Positions 33,517-42,753 of a stretch of DNA of 64,000 nucleotides are shown here, piece after piece. The notes below the pieces were generated by a model. The model was not told the origin of the DNA. It did no database searches and worked only from the letters and a program-made list of their open reading frames with translations. Numbering within the stretch: position 1 is the first letter of the stretch; the number at the start of each line of letters is the position of its first letter. Both the position numbers and the translations under genes were made by a program. This stretch comes from Firmicutes bacterium UBA1393 (lineage in GTDB: Bacteria > Bacillota > DTU025). Location: contig DBQN01000076.1 of NCBI GenBank assembly GCA_002305255.1, positions 17,980-81,979 on the forward strand, given 5' to 3'.

Positions 33517-34344
33517 CTACCACTTGCCGCTTGCTCCGCCGCCTCCGGAACGGCCTCCACCGAAACCGCCGAAGCCGCCACCTGAGCTGCCACCTTTGCT
33601 GCCCCCGCCCCACTTGCCGCCTCCGCCCCAGATGGTAGGGGGGATGAACACGGGGGTCGCTGTGGATCGGCCCGAACCGCCGCCCGACGATGGTGGCTTT
33701 GGACCGCTGGAACCGTGCTTCTTGGCAGCTCTCGACACGATGGCAACTATGGCCAGGAACACCAGAAGCGCAAGGATGCCGGGAATGGGACTCTCCTTCT
33801 CCTCCTGCTCGTCCGGGCCCTGGCCCTCATACCCTTCGAGGCGCAGCTGGACCATGTTGATCGAATCGGCAATGGCTCCGGCCACGTCGCCGCGTTTCAT
33901 TGCGGGAACGAAGGCGTCATCTATGACCCTGCCCAAGAATGCGTCGGGAAGGTCGCCCTCGAGGCCGTAGCCTGTTTCGAATCTGACTTCGCGCTCCTCA
34001 GCGGCGATCAACAGCAGAAGGCCGTTGTCTTTGCCGGCTTCGCCTATTCCCCATGCCTCGAACAGCTTCACGGCGTAGTCCTCAATGGTCCTGCCGCCCA
34101 TGTTGCCGACGGTGACCACGGCCATCTGTACACCTGTGCGTCGCCACAAGTCCACAAGGGTGTTCTCGATGACCTCCGCGCCATCGGTCGACAGCATCTT
34201 CCCAAGGTCATTCATGAGCCTGGGCGGATCAGGTTTGGCAGGGAGCGACTGGGCCCATGCGGCGAAGGGCGCCGCCGCCACCAGCGTCAACGCTAGCGCG
34301 ACAGCCATCGCCATCAGTGAAGCACGGGTCATGACTCGGTTCAT
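33517..34344 (-). CDS. TPM-domain membrane protein, YgcG type
   Basis: The roughly 275-residue protein has a signal peptide (hydrophobic core then AAWAQS). A TPM domain follows, with VVTVGNMGGRTIEDYAVKLF, GKDNGLLLLIA and REVRFETGYGLEGDLPDAF. It then has one membrane segment (ILALLVFLAIVAIVS) and a glycine/serine-rich tail ending in GGRSGGGGASGKW, typical of YgcG. TPM domains are linked to membrane-protein maintenance, for example photosystem repair in plants. It starts 13 bp after lemA, a pairing seen in many bacteria. Start ATG 34344 has AGG upstream. Confidence 0.88.
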   Translation of the reverse strand: MNRVMTRASLMAMAVALALTLVAAAPFAAWAQSLPAKPDPPRLMNDLGKMLSTDGAEVIENTLVDLWRRTGVQMAVVTVGNMGGRTIEDYAVKLFEAWGIGEAGKDNGLLLLIAAEEREVRFETGYGLEGDLPDAFLGRVIDDAFVPAMKRGDVAGAIADSINMVQLRLEGYEGQGPDEQEEKESPIPGILALLVFLAIVAIVSRAAKKHGSSGPKPPSSGGGSGRSTATPVFIPPTIWGGGGKWGGGSKGGSSGGGFGGFGGGRSGGGGASGKW

Positions 34345-34357
34345 TCTCAACGCCTAC

Positions 34358-34924
34358 CTAGAACTGTACTTTCGGTGCCTCGAGTGCAGCGGGAGTGGCC
34401 TCGAACATCGTCTTGGCTTGGAGGCCCTTGATGCCCGCCACGATCGACGCGGGGAACATCCTTATTTTGACGTTGAATGACTGCACGGACTCATTGTACC
34501 GAGCGCGGGCCACCGCTATGCGGTTCTCCGTGCCCGACAGCTCATACATCAGATCGTTGAAGCTCTTGTCAGCCTTGAGTTCAGGGTAGTTCTCGACAAC
34601 TACTAGCAGCCTAGAGAGTGCGCTCTCCATCTGGTTGACAGCTTGCTGGGTTTCAGCAGGCGTGCTTGCTCCACCAAGCTTGGCCCTGGCATCGGCGATG
34701 GCAGTGAACACTTCCTCTTCGTGGGCTGCATAGCCCTTGACCGTTTCGACCAGGTTAGGAATGAGATCGTACCTACGCTGCAGCTGGTTCTGGACCTCTG
34801 CCCACTGGACGTTAACGCCCTCTTCAGCAGCAACGAACGAATTGGAGGTTCTGATGAACCAGCCTCCGCCTATGACGAGTAGAGCCAAGATTGCGAACAG
34901 AACTACCAGACCTATTCTTTTCAA
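34358..34924 (-). CDS. lemA: LemA family protein
   Basis: The 188-residue protein has one N-terminal membrane anchor (IGLVVLFAILALLVIGGGWF) and the LemA core. The core includes NVQWAEVQNQLQRRYDLIPN, LVETVKGYAAHEEEVF, SRLLVVVENYPELKADKSF and NRIAVARARYNESVQSFN, ending in FP..I.AGI. A TTG start at 34924 lies seven bases after GGGAGGT; the frame extends to 34966 without similarity. The protein forms a helical bundle outside the membrane. LemA with a TPM protein is a common gene pair of uncertain function. It is encoded 58 bp after the importer permease gene. Confidence 0.92.
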   Translation of the reverse strand: MKRIGLVVLFAILALLVIGGGWFIRTSNSFVAAEEGVNVQWAEVQNQLQRRYDLIPNLVETVKGYAAHEEEVFTAIADARAKLGGASTPAETQQAVNQMESALSRLLVVVENYPELKADKSFNDLMYELSGTENRIAVARARYNESVQSFNVKIRMFPASIVAGIKGLQAKTMFEATPAALEAPKVQF

Positions 34925-34982
34925 CTCTAGTACCTCCCTCACAACTGTGCGGTTGAAGATTAACACGACGCTGACCCCGTGT

Positions 34983-35855
34983 CTACAGTTTTTGCCTCAG
35001 CGAGTAAATACGGAGAGCCGCAAGGGTCGCGACGTATGGAAGCATTTGAGTGAGCTGCGCAGGGATACCCGCGCCCTGCAGGCTCATGCCCATCCCATCA
35101 AAGAGCCCGAACGCCAGCGACATCACGAGAATTCCCAGGGGCCGCCCACGAGTCAGGATTATCGCCGCCAGAGAGATCCATCCCCTGCCATTTGACATAT
35201 TCTCAGAGAACAATCTGACATACCCTAGAGAAAGATATGCACCGGCCAGACCGCAGAGTGCACCGGAGATCATTATGGACCAGGCCTTCATCGCCGATGA
35301 GCTGACTCCCGCTGCATCGAGGGTCTTTGGATCCTCCCCCGCGGCTCTGAGGCGCATTCCGAACCGCGTTCGCCTGATGTGCCACTCTGCGAGCAGCGTC
35401 AGGACGAGTGCCATGTACACAAGGAATGGATGCCCTCCCAGCACCGGTCCGAAAGGCAGATCCCATCTCGGAAGCGCACGTATCTGGCTTGACATGAACG
35501 CGCCTCTAACACCGAACATCTGTCGCAGGGCATAGGTTGTGCCGCCTAAGGCCAGCATGTTGATGGCAGTGCCTGTGACAAACTCGTCGGTACGAAGCGC
35601 CACCGCGAACAGCACGAACAGCGCAGCCGCCACCAGCCCTCCGGCTACGCCGGCCGCCAGCCCCACAGCCCATGACCTGGCAAAATAGCTGCCTACCACA
35701 GCTGTGAAGGCCCCGATCAGCATCATGCCCTCCATCGCAATGTTGAACACGTTCGCGAAGTAGGTGTAGGCTCCACCCACCGCCGCCAGCAGCACGGGAG
35801 TGGCAGCCAGCACGCTCGCCCTGAGAAGCTCAATCGCCAGATCCGTGGCGGCCAC
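34983..35855 (-). CDS. BMP-family ABC importer permease 2 (nucleoside type, YufQ/NupQ-like)
   Basis: A 290-residue membrane protein with about eight hydrophobic segments. It has the YufQ-type motif FANVFNIAMEGMMLIGAF near residue 35, and the coupling region RLRAAGEDPKTLDAAGVSS. GRGWISLAAIILTRGRPLG and the closing PYVATLAAL match permeases for nucleosides/guanosine. It overlaps the end of permease 1 by 26 bases. The start at 35855 is GTG, sitting directly on AAGGAGG, so the true start may lie a few codons inside. It forms the membrane channel with permease 1. Confidence 0.88.
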   Translation of the reverse strand: MAATDLAIELLRASVLAATPVLLAAVGGAYTYFANVFNIAMEGMMLIGAFTAVVGSYFARSWAVGLAAGVAGGLVAAALFVLFAVALRTDEFVTGTAINMLALGGTTYALRQMFGVRGAFMSSQIRALPRWDLPFGPVLGGHPFLVYMALVLTLLAEWHIRRTRFGMRLRAAGEDPKTLDAAGVSSSAMKAWSIMISGALCGLAGAYLSLGYVRLFSENMSNGRGWISLAAIILTRGRPLGILVMSLAFGLFDGMGMSLQGAGIPAQLTQMLPYVATLAALRIYSLRQKL

Positions 35856-36921
35856 CTCCTTCGCCCGGCGCTTCGAGCATTCGCGCGGCGCGGCGAGCCT
35901 TGAGCTTGGCGGCGAGCCCGGCCAGGATCAGCCTGGTGGATTCGCGGCTGGCCACCACGAACAGCACCACTATGGCCTGCAACACCAGGGCGAACTCGCT
36001 GGGCACCGCCGTTTCCAGCTCCATCCCCATGGCCCCCGTTTGCAGAGCCGCAAAGAACAACGCGTACAGGGCCGTTCCCGACATCGAGTTCCCGGCCACG
36101 ATGGCGATCATCACTCCATCCCAGGCGTAGTTGGCGCCGATGCCCTTCACGAACCTATGCTGCATGCCGCCTGTGACCATCAGACCGCCTGCGAGGCCTG
36201 CTATGGCTCCACTCAGCAGCATCGCCCAGGTGAAGTTGCGCGCAACTCCGCAGCCGCCGGCCGCGGCAAACCCCGGGTTATGCCCCATGACCCTGCACTC
36301 ATAGCCGAACTTCGACCTGTTCCAAATGACCCACACCGCCGCGAGGGCCGCTGCCGCCACTGCCACCGCACCGCTGAGGCCGTTCCACATGCCGAGCCAC
36401 GCTCCCGGGTTGGTCATGGCGGTCATCGGCGAATAGGCCTTCCTGTCGAGCATTGGACCGGATATCAGCCACAGAGTCACACCGTCGGCCACGAAGTTCA
36501 ACATCAACGTGGTGATGAACTCGTTCATCTTCCATCTGAGGCGCATGAACGCGGCCAGGCCCGACCAGACGGCTCCTGCCACCGCGGCCGCCACGATGAC
36601 TGTGGGCAGCATGGCCCAGGAAGGCAGGTCGAGAAAGATACCCAACGCCGTCGCTGCCATGGCCCCAAGCAGAAACTGACCGGGCTGACCGAGGTTGACG
36701 CAGTTCGATCCGAACCCCACAGCCGCTGATGCCCCGGTGAGCACCAGCGTTGAAGCCTTGTTCAAGGTAGACACCAGCGCAAACTGCGAGAACAGCGAGT
36801 AGCTGAAGAGCGCAGCATAGCTCTGCCACACCGGATACCCCTGAATCGCAAGGATGGCGAGGCCTGCAAGAAGCGACACCGCAACCCCCGCTGCTGCCGA
36901 TACCGCGTGCTGCTTTCTCAT
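35830..36921 (-). CDS. BMP-family ABC importer permease 1 (nucleoside type, YufP/NupP-like)
   Basis: A 363-residue membrane protein with nine or so hydrophobic segments. It carries AAVGFGSNCVNLGQPGQFLLGAM, where FN.G.EGQ is normal for YufP, and RVMGHNPGFAAAGGCGVARN, the coupling loop. NYAWDGVMIAIVAGNSM is also typical. The C-terminal tail is basic and ends in GGGRHGSGD. It overlaps the ATPase gene by four bases. With permease 2 it makes the heterodimeric membrane part of an importer for nucleosides or related compounds. Confidence 0.88.
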   Translation of the reverse strand: MRKQHAVSAAAGVAVSLLAGLAILAIQGYPVWQSYAALFSYSLFSQFALVSTLNKASTLVLTGASAAVGFGSNCVNLGQPGQFLLGAMAATALGIFLDLPSWAMLPTVIVAAAVAGAVWSGLAAFMRLRWKMNEFITTLMLNFVADGVTLWLISGPMLDRKAYSPMTAMTNPGAWLGMWNGLSGAVAVAAAALAAVWVIWNRSKFGYECRVMGHNPGFAAAGGCGVARNFTWAMLLSGAIAGLAGGLMVTGGMQHRFVKGIGANYAWDGVMIAIVAGNSMSGTALYALFFAALQTGAMGMELETAVPSEFALVLQAIVVLFVVASRESTRLILAGLAAKLKARRAARMLEAPGEGGGRHGSGD

Positions 36922-38543
36922 CTGCCTGACGTCACCCCCTCGCTCTCAGGGCCCCGCCCCGGCCCTGGCCCCAGCCCAAGCATGGCCCTACCCACGCTGT
37001 CGCGATCGGCTTCGGATCCGGCGAACTCAGCCGCCACTCTACCCTCGTACATCACGATGATCCTGTCACACAGGGAGAGCAGCTCATCGAGGTCAGCCGA
37101 CACCAGGAGACAGCCTTTGCCCTCGCTACGCTTCTTAAGGATCTGGGCGTGTATGAACTCGCTTGAGCCGACATCGAGACCGCGGGTGGGGTTATCGAGG
37201 AGCACGAGATCCACGTCGTGTGAGAACTCCCTTCCCACGATGACTTTCTGCTGGTTTCCTCCGCTCAGCTGTGAAAGGGCCGCATCAGGCCCGGAGGCCA
37301 CCACAGAGTACTCGGCGATGAGCCGGGCGCAGAAATCGCGGCAAGCCCTTGGTAACAGCAGTGGCGTAAGCTTCGATGACAGGCTGGGCCTGAGCCGGTG
37401 GTGGGTCATTATCGAGTTGTCGACCAGGCTCATGGCGCCGGCCCCTCCGGCCAGCTTGCGGTCTTGCGGCACACTGCACATCAGGCGCCGGCGTGACATG
37501 ACTGAGGCACCCGTCACATCCTGCCCTGACATGAGGATGGATCCGGAATCGGGTTTCACGGCGCCGGTGATCGCCTGAACCAACTCGAACTGGCCGTTGC
37601 CTTCGACTCCGGCAATGCCGACGATCTCACCGCCGCGAACTTCAAGAGAGACGTCATCAAGGACGGGTCGGCCTCGCCCACGCACCGTCATCGACAGACC
37701 GCGCACTTCGAGGCACGGAGGGACTGTCGGCGGCGACGGCTGTGGCGGCCGCTGCGACGAGTCGAGCGCAGCGTCGCCTTCCCTTACGGCCGAGAACACC
37801 ACATCGCGCCCGACCATGGCCCTGGCCAGGTCAGCTCGGCTCAGACCGCGGTTCGGCGTCGTCATGACCCTTCTGCCCCGACGCATGACGGTAATCTCGT
37901 CGGATATGTCGAGCACCTCGGAAAGCCTGTGGCTGATGAAGATGATGGTCCGGCCATCGGAGTTGAGGGCCCTCAGTCTCACAAAAAGCTCCGCAGTCTC
38001 CTGCGGCGTCAGCACGGCCGTCGGCTCGTCCATTATCAGAACTTGAACGTCTCTGTAAAGCAGCTTGAGGATCTCGACCTTCTGCTGCGCACTGATGGAC
38101 AGGTCTCCCACGATGGCGCTACAGTCCAGTTTGAGCCCCCACCGCTCGATGATCTCACCCACGCGCGCGAGCGCCGCCTCGCCCTTCACTCTGCCCAGGT
38201 AGGTGACGGGTTCGGCCCCGAGCACCACGTTTTCCCACACGGTGTACGAGGGAATCAGCATGAGCTCCTGATGGACCATGCCTATGCCGGCGCGCACCGC
38301 CTGCCTCGGGCTGGCAAACCTCACAGGCTTGCCGCCTACCTCGATATGCCCAGCGTTGGCCTGCGTGATGCCGTACAACACCTTCATCAGAGTGGACTTG
38401 CCCGCGCCGTTCTCGCCGATGATGGAGTGGATGGAACCGGGACTGATGCAGATGTCGACGTTGTCGAGGGCGAGCACATCCGGGGGGTAAACCTTGACCA
38501 CACTCGACATGCGCACGCCAGGGCCGGAAATCTTGGTGCTCAA
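36918..38543 (-). CDS. BMP-family ABC importer ATP-binding protein (nucleoside type, YufO/NupO-like)
   Basis: About 541 residues with two ATPase domains. Domain 1 has GENGAGKST, SISAQQKVEILKLLY and LIMDEPTAVL. Domain 2 has the relaxed Walker A GVEGNGQFE, QLSGGNQQKV and LLDNPTRGLDVG; asparagine in place of the catalytic glutamate is usual in the second half of this family. The frame is open to 38657, but TTG at 38543 (GAGGGGG nine bases upstream) gives STKISGPGVRM, the family's first strand. ATG at 38510 would remove that strand. It drives uptake with the two permeases and the BMP lipoprotein-type binder. Confidence 0.9.
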   Translation of the reverse strand: MSTKISGPGVRMSSVVKVYPPDVLALDNVDICISPGSIHSIIGENGAGKSTLMKVLYGITQANAGHIEVGGKPVRFASPRQAVRAGIGMVHQELMLIPSYTVWENVVLGAEPVTYLGRVKGEAALARVGEIIERWGLKLDCSAIVGDLSISAQQKVEILKLLYRDVQVLIMDEPTAVLTPQETAELFVRLRALNSDGRTIIFISHRLSEVLDISDEITVMRRGRRVMTTPNRGLSRADLARAMVGRDVVFSAVREGDAALDSSQRPPQPSPPTVPPCLEVRGLSMTVRGRGRPVLDDVSLEVRGGEIVGIAGVEGNGQFELVQAITGAVKPDSGSILMSGQDVTGASVMSRRRLMCSVPQDRKLAGGAGAMSLVDNSIMTHHRLRPSLSSKLTPLLLPRACRDFCARLIAEYSVVASGPDAALSQLSGGNQQKVIVGREFSHDVDLVLLDNPTRGLDVGSSEFIHAQILKKRSEGKGCLLVSADLDELLSLCDRIIVMYEGRVAAEFAGSEADRDSVGRAMLGLGPGPGRGPESEGVTSGR

Positions 38544-38666
38544 CCTGCGAGTCCCCCTCGTCGCGCACAAACTGGAGCGGGGCGAGCCATGCAGTTCGCC
38601 CCGCCCGTAATCAGGCAAGTCAGCAGCCGGCGGCGGGCAGAGCGCCCGGAGCCGCAAGGTCGCTGG

Positions 38667-39695
38667 CTACTGGTAGCGCTTCACCGTAATCGCGCCGCTC
38701 GATATCTTCGACTGGATCTCGACAAGCCGCTGTACGCTGCGGGCAGGCAAGATCTGGCGGGTGTAGTCGTCGATGGCCAGGCCCATTCCGCCCTGGCGGA
38801 TGCCGTATTCCAGCACTTCGCCGGGCTTGTAGGTGTTGTTGGCGATGGTACGATACACACCGTAGATGGCATCTCCCACGTTCTTCAGGCACGATGTCAC
38901 CACATGCCCCGGCTGGAGCCCGTTCTGGTTTGAGTCGACGCCGATGGCGTATTTGCCGGCCTCCGCTGCCGCCTCAAGCACTCCCGAGCCGGTGAGTGAC
39001 GCTATCTGGAACACGACATCAGCGCGCTGCGAGTAGAGCTGGTTTGCGGCCTGCTTCCCACGTACCGGGTCATCCCAGGTGCCCGCAAACACGGCCCTCA
39101 CCTCTATCTTGGGGTCGATGTACTTGGCGCCCTGCTCATATCCGTAAAGGAATGCTCTTATCACAGGGTCGTCATCGCCACCAACCGCACCGATGATCTT
39201 GTCGGAGTTCACTCCTTTGATCGTGGTGTCGGTGGTCAGAAGCGCCGCGGCCGCGCCGGCCATGAAGGCGCCTTCCTCCTCGATGAAATCGACATTGGTG
39301 ATGGTGCGGCGGCTGTTCTCGACAACCGTGTCAACGTTGATCCACCGCTTGTTGGGATACTGGTCGGCGTACTGCATCAAGAGATCCTCGAAGCCGTAGG
39401 AGATGACGAACACCACGTCGGCGTTCCACTGCACTGCGGCCTGCAGCGCCTGGGAGTACCTCGCCGGATCGAACCCACACTCGATGGTACGTGTTTGCAC
39501 GCCGAACTCCTTGGCGATTCTGTCGATGCCCGCCTGACCGGAATCATAGAACGATAGATCGCCCAGACCGCCGTTTATGATGTAGGCGACCTTCTGCGGC
39601 GATGCCGCAGCGGCCCCCGGCATCACTCCTACGGTCATTGCCATAGTCAGAACCACTACCGCTGCAACGAATGAACCAAGCCTCCGGCTGCTCAA
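38667..39695 (-). CDS. BMP-family substrate-binding protein (nucleoside-type importer)
   Basis: The mature part is a BMP/Med-type binder: KVAYIINGGLGDLSFYDSGQ at its start, NADVVFVISYGFEDLLMQYA, FIEEEGAFMAGAAAALL and GVDSNQNGLQPGHVVTSCLKN. These are the motifs of purine-nucleoside lipoproteins. The signal region (SFVAAVVVLTMAMTVGVMPG then AAAASP) lacks a lipobox cysteine. A TTG start at 39695 is preceded by AGGAGG; ATG at 39713 is possible but lacks a ribosome site. It is the first gene of the importer run. It probably binds nucleosides, though other BMP ligands are known. Confidence 0.9.
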   Translation of the reverse strand: MSSRRLGSFVAAVVVLTMAMTVGVMPGAAAASPQKVAYIINGGLGDLSFYDSGQAGIDRIAKEFGVQTRTIECGFDPARYSQALQAAVQWNADVVFVISYGFEDLLMQYADQYPNKRWINVDTVVENSRRTITNVDFIEEEGAFMAGAAAALLTTDTTIKGVNSDKIIGAVGGDDDPVIRAFLYGYEQGAKYIDPKIEVRAVFAGTWDDPVRGKQAANQLYSQRADVVFQIASLTGSGVLEAAAEAGKYAIGVDSNQNGLQPGHVVTSCLKNVGDAIYGVYRTIANNTYKPGEVLEYGIRQGGMGLAIDDYTRQILPARSVQRLVEIQSKISSGAITVKRYQ

Positions 39696-39740
39696 ACCAA
39701 CTCCTCCTCGCATTCGCCCATTTTGGTCGGTAATTCGACA

Positions 39741-39762
39741 CTCAAAGCGTTGTTCCTTTGAG
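39741..39762 (-). promoter_or_regulatory. Short inverted repeat before the BMP importer operon
   Basis: CTCAAAG (39741-39747) and CTTTGAG (39756-39762) form a seven-pair inverted repeat about 46 bp before the BMP gene start. There is no U-run. It may be an operator or a leader hairpin. No purine-riboswitch signature was seen. Confidence 0.35.
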
Positions 39763-39774
39763 GCGATGCCTTCC

Positions 39775-41154
39775 CTACCTTCCGGTAATTGAGCATCCGT
39801 CGAGCATAACATGGGGCAGCCTCTCATTGGCCAGCACCCACAGCTCATCCGACACTCCTACCACCTGCGAGAGGAGCTCGTAGATGTTGCCTGCGATCAT
39901 GACTTCCGTCACTGCGTGCATGATCTTGCCATTCTCGATGTAATAGCCGCCCTTGACGCTGCCCGAGAAATCGCCGCTGGCCGGATCGACGCTTCCGGAG
40001 AACCTATTGACGATGAGACCTCTGTCGCACGCGCCAATCAGCTCTTCGAGGCTGTGTTCACCGGGCGCTATGATCATGTTCGTCGGCTCTACCCCTGGCA
40101 GACCCGAATCACTCCCGGATGCCCTGCCGTTCGACTTGCGCCCGTCGACCCTGGCTGTGCGGCAGTTGTACATGTAGTCTTGCAGCACCCCGTCGCGGAC
40201 GAGGTCAAGCTTTTCGGGGATCACGCCTTCTCGGTCGAACAAGGTGGATCCGACACCCTCCGGTATCGCCGGATCATCGACGACGCTGATCAACGGCGAC
40301 ATCACCTGCCGGCCGAGCATTCCCTTCCACTTTGAGCGCCCACTCTGAACCATCTCAGCATTGACCGAGTAGGCGATGGGCGCAAGCACTATCTCCGACG
40401 CAGCATAAGGCGTCAAGATGATCTTGCCACGGAAGCTCGAGGTTGGCCGCGTATCGAGAGACGCGATGACGCGCTTCGCCAGCTCCCGCCCTATCTCAAA
40501 CGAGTTCACCCGGGCAAGCGCACATGACCCGGCCACGCCCACATCGAAAGATGAGACCTTGTCGCCGTCGACTGCAAACACCATGGCCTGTGCGATTGCC
40601 ACGGTTTTACGCTGCCCGAGCCTGAGGCCCTCAGAGTTGGCGATGTACACCTGGCTCGACTGGACGCGGAACGAGGCTGCATCCACCGTGATCCTTCGAT
40701 CGTAGCCGAGGGCGCCGTCAAGGAAGGCTGCCGCGTGCTTCAGCGCATCCCCAAGACCCATGCCGGCGATGGCTTCGTCGTACAGACCATCAACGGCTCC
40801 CGCGCCGCCTGCCGACGACGGCTCAGGCTGTGCAAGGCAGAGATGAGGATCTGCGGGCGACGCCGCGGCGATGGCCATCGCCGCCGTGAGCGTGGAGTCG
40901 ACGGAGCTGCTCGACAACAGATTGGTTGACGCAAATCCCTGCTTGAACCCGGCTCCGCCAGGCGCTTCGACAAGCACCCTGAGGCCGATGCCGCTGTAGG
41001 TGTCACCCTTTGGCACATGGATGTCGTTCTTCTCGATCATGGTTTCCAGGTTCCGCGACTCCGTGAAATAGGCCTCCACTGCCGATGCTCCGCGAATGAG
41101 GCCGCGCTCCACGGCAAGTTCACAGTAATCCAGGCCGCTGGAGCCTGATGTCAT
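39775..41154 (-). CDS. PmbA/TldE-type protease subunit (second pair)
   Basis: A 459-residue PmbA/TldE-family protein without HExxxH. It has LETMIEKNDIHVPKGDTYSGI in the N-terminal domain (VEAYFTESRN precedes it), LTPYAASEIVLAPIAYSV, and a C-terminal region with GSDSGLPGVEPTNMIIAPG and GDFSGSVKGGYYIENGK. These match the TldD/E core. ATG at 41154 has GGGAGG eight bases upstream. It is encoded 13 bp after its TldD partner. Sequence differs widely from the first pair, so this is not a recent duplication. Confidence 0.85.
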   Translation of the reverse strand: MTSGSSGLDYCELAVERGLIRGASAVEAYFTESRNLETMIEKNDIHVPKGDTYSGIGLRVLVEAPGGAGFKQGFASTNLLSSSSVDSTLTAAMAIAAASPADPHLCLAQPEPSSAGGAGAVDGLYDEAIAGMGLGDALKHAAAFLDGALGYDRRITVDAASFRVQSSQVYIANSEGLRLGQRKTVAIAQAMVFAVDGDKVSSFDVGVAGSCALARVNSFEIGRELAKRVIASLDTRPTSSFRGKIILTPYAASEIVLAPIAYSVNAEMVQSGRSKWKGMLGRQVMSPLISVVDDPAIPEGVGSTLFDREGVIPEKLDLVRDGVLQDYMYNCRTARVDGRKSNGRASGSDSGLPGVEPTNMIIAPGEHSLEELIGACDRGLIVNRFSGSVDPASGDFSGSVKGGYYIENGKIMHAVTEVMIAGNIYELLSQVVGVSDELWVLANERLPHVMLDGCSITGR

Positions 41155-41167
41155 CGCACTGCCTCCC

Positions 41168-42547
41168 CTACTCATGGCGTCCACCCACAGTCACACGGCA
41201 CCGCACATACGGACCACCTGCGTCCACCTTCGCAGGCTGCCACTTGCCGCAGTGGCCTGCCCCCATATTGAACGAAAAGTCGCCGGATACGGCGTCAACC
41301 GACTTCAGCACCTCAAATGCCTGCCCCGAGATGGTAACGCCCTTGATCAGTTCGCTCAGGCAACCGTTGCGGATTCGCCGCGCCCCGGCAACAGAGAACA
41401 TGAACTCAGCCGAAGCATCGGCCTGGCCGCCGCCGTGGCCAAGCCCGAATAGGAACAGACCATCCTCGACCTCCGAGATCATGGTGTTCAGATCGTTCTT
41501 GCCCGGCAAGATGAAAGTGTTCGTCATGCGTATCAGCGGCTCGTCCCTGTAAGTAAACGCTCTGGCGTTGCCTTGCGGCACGCCTCGCAACACCGCAGCT
41601 GACTCGCGGTTGTGCAGGTAGTTCCTGAGCACCCCGTTCTCGATTATCACAGTGCGGGATCCCTGCACGCCTTCGTCATCGACCATCAACATGCCGGCGG
41701 CTCCGGGCGCATCACCATCGTCAACCATGGTGACAAGATCAGAAGCAACGTGCTGCCCTATCTTGCCCTTGACCACCGACCCGCTCAAGACGAGATCGGC
41801 TTCCACCGTGTGCCCGATGGCCTCGTGAGACAGCACACCTACCAGCTGAGGATCGAGAATCACGGTGTACTGGCCGCCCGGCACGTATCCCGCATCGAGT
41901 TTCTCTATGGCAGACCGGGCCGCCGAATCTATCTTGTCATCGAGGCAGCCCTTCTCCATCAGAGTCTGCCATGATCCGGTGACACCCCATGACTCCAGCC
42001 CGGTTTCGAGCTTGCCATCGGAACCGGCAGTGGCGTATACATGCATGCTCTGCTTGCTGTCGAGGATATGGGCCGCAGCACCGTCTGTGTTGACGATGTA
42101 CTTCTCGTCGTCGTAATGGGTGTAGCGCACAGTGGAACCTACGATCAGCTCCGAACGCGAACGCAATTTGGCTTCTGCCTGCACAACCGTGTCGATCTTC
42201 TCGGCGATGGAGGGCTCTGTTCCGCGCTCGTACTGTACATACTCTCCCACCCCCATCTTGGCCGGGGCGAGGGTGACACGCTCCTTCTTTATCTCAGCCG
42301 CAGCGGTAGCCCCCTGAAGCGCATCTTCCAGGGCCCTGCGCAGTCCGCCTTCACTTACGTCACTGGTAGACACGAAGCCCCAGCAACCATCGACGAGGCA
42401 CCTGACTCCGGCGCCTGCCAGAGTCTTCTGCTCAGCCTTGGCGAGACTGGCGTTCCTGGCCTCTATGATAGTGGACACTCGTTTGTGGTATCTGATCTCA
42501 GCATAGCCGCTCACGGTGTCGAGTACCGACCTAAGCAGCTCAATCAT
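41168..42547 (-). CDS. TldD-type zinc metalloprotease (second pair)
   Basis: The 459-residue TldD-family protein has the zinc motif LSHEAIGHTVEADL, an N-terminal domain with YHKRVSTIIEARNASLAKAE and RCLVDGCWGFVSTSD, and the closing GAGHCGKWQPAKVDAGGP, which holds the family cysteine. At 459 aa it is of usual length. It is the first gene of its own leftward transcript and is divergent from the SOS cassette. The two TldD proteins in the window differ in the zinc motif (HEAFGH against HEAIGH) and length. Confidence 0.88.
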   Translation of the reverse strand: MIELLRSVLDTVSGYAEIRYHKRVSTIIEARNASLAKAEQKTLAGAGVRCLVDGCWGFVSTSDVSEGGLRRALEDALQGATAAAEIKKERVTLAPAKMGVGEYVQYERGTEPSIAEKIDTVVQAEAKLRSRSELIVGSTVRYTHYDDEKYIVNTDGAAAHILDSKQSMHVYATAGSDGKLETGLESWGVTGSWQTLMEKGCLDDKIDSAARSAIEKLDAGYVPGGQYTVILDPQLVGVLSHEAIGHTVEADLVLSGSVVKGKIGQHVASDLVTMVDDGDAPGAAGMLMVDDEGVQGSRTVIIENGVLRNYLHNRESAAVLRGVPQGNARAFTYRDEPLIRMTNTFILPGKNDLNTMISEVEDGLFLFGLGHGGGQADASAEFMFSVAGARRIRNGCLSELIKGVTISGQAFEVLKSVDAVSGDFSFNMGAGHCGKWQPAKVDAGGPYVRCRVTVGGRHE

Positions 42548-42662
42548 TGCGCCACCTTCCCTTCCATGAGTCTATACTTGATTACACTATACACTCATAT
42601 GAGGCGTTATCCTGCTGGCCACTAGGCTAGGTTTGTCGAAATCCGATGGCACCCCGCTCGCC

Positions 42663-42691
42663 TTGACGTGCTCCTGGCACAGGGTTATAAT
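42663..42691 (+). promoter_or_regulatory. Promoter of the SOS mutagenesis cassette
   Basis: TTGACG (42663-42668) and a perfect TATAAT (42686-42691) are separated by 17 bp. The LexA box begins nine bases past the -10, over the expected transcription start. This is a strong promoter that a repressor at that site would block. Confidence 0.85.
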
Positions 42692-42699
42692 CTCCTTAC

Positions 42700-42713
42700 C
42701 GAACATATGTTCT
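42700..42713 (+). promoter_or_regulatory. LexA (DinR) operator, SOS box
   Basis: CGAACATATGTTCT matches the Firmicutes LexA consensus CGAACnnnnGTTCG at all but the last base, and its core GAACATATGTTC is a perfect palindrome. It covers the predicted start of transcription of the polymerase cassette. The divergent tldD gene is about 150 bp away and less likely to be its target. Confidence 0.88.
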
Positions 42714-42753
42714 ATAGGGAAGCCGAAAACGGCCCTTGAGGAGATGTCGGCAC

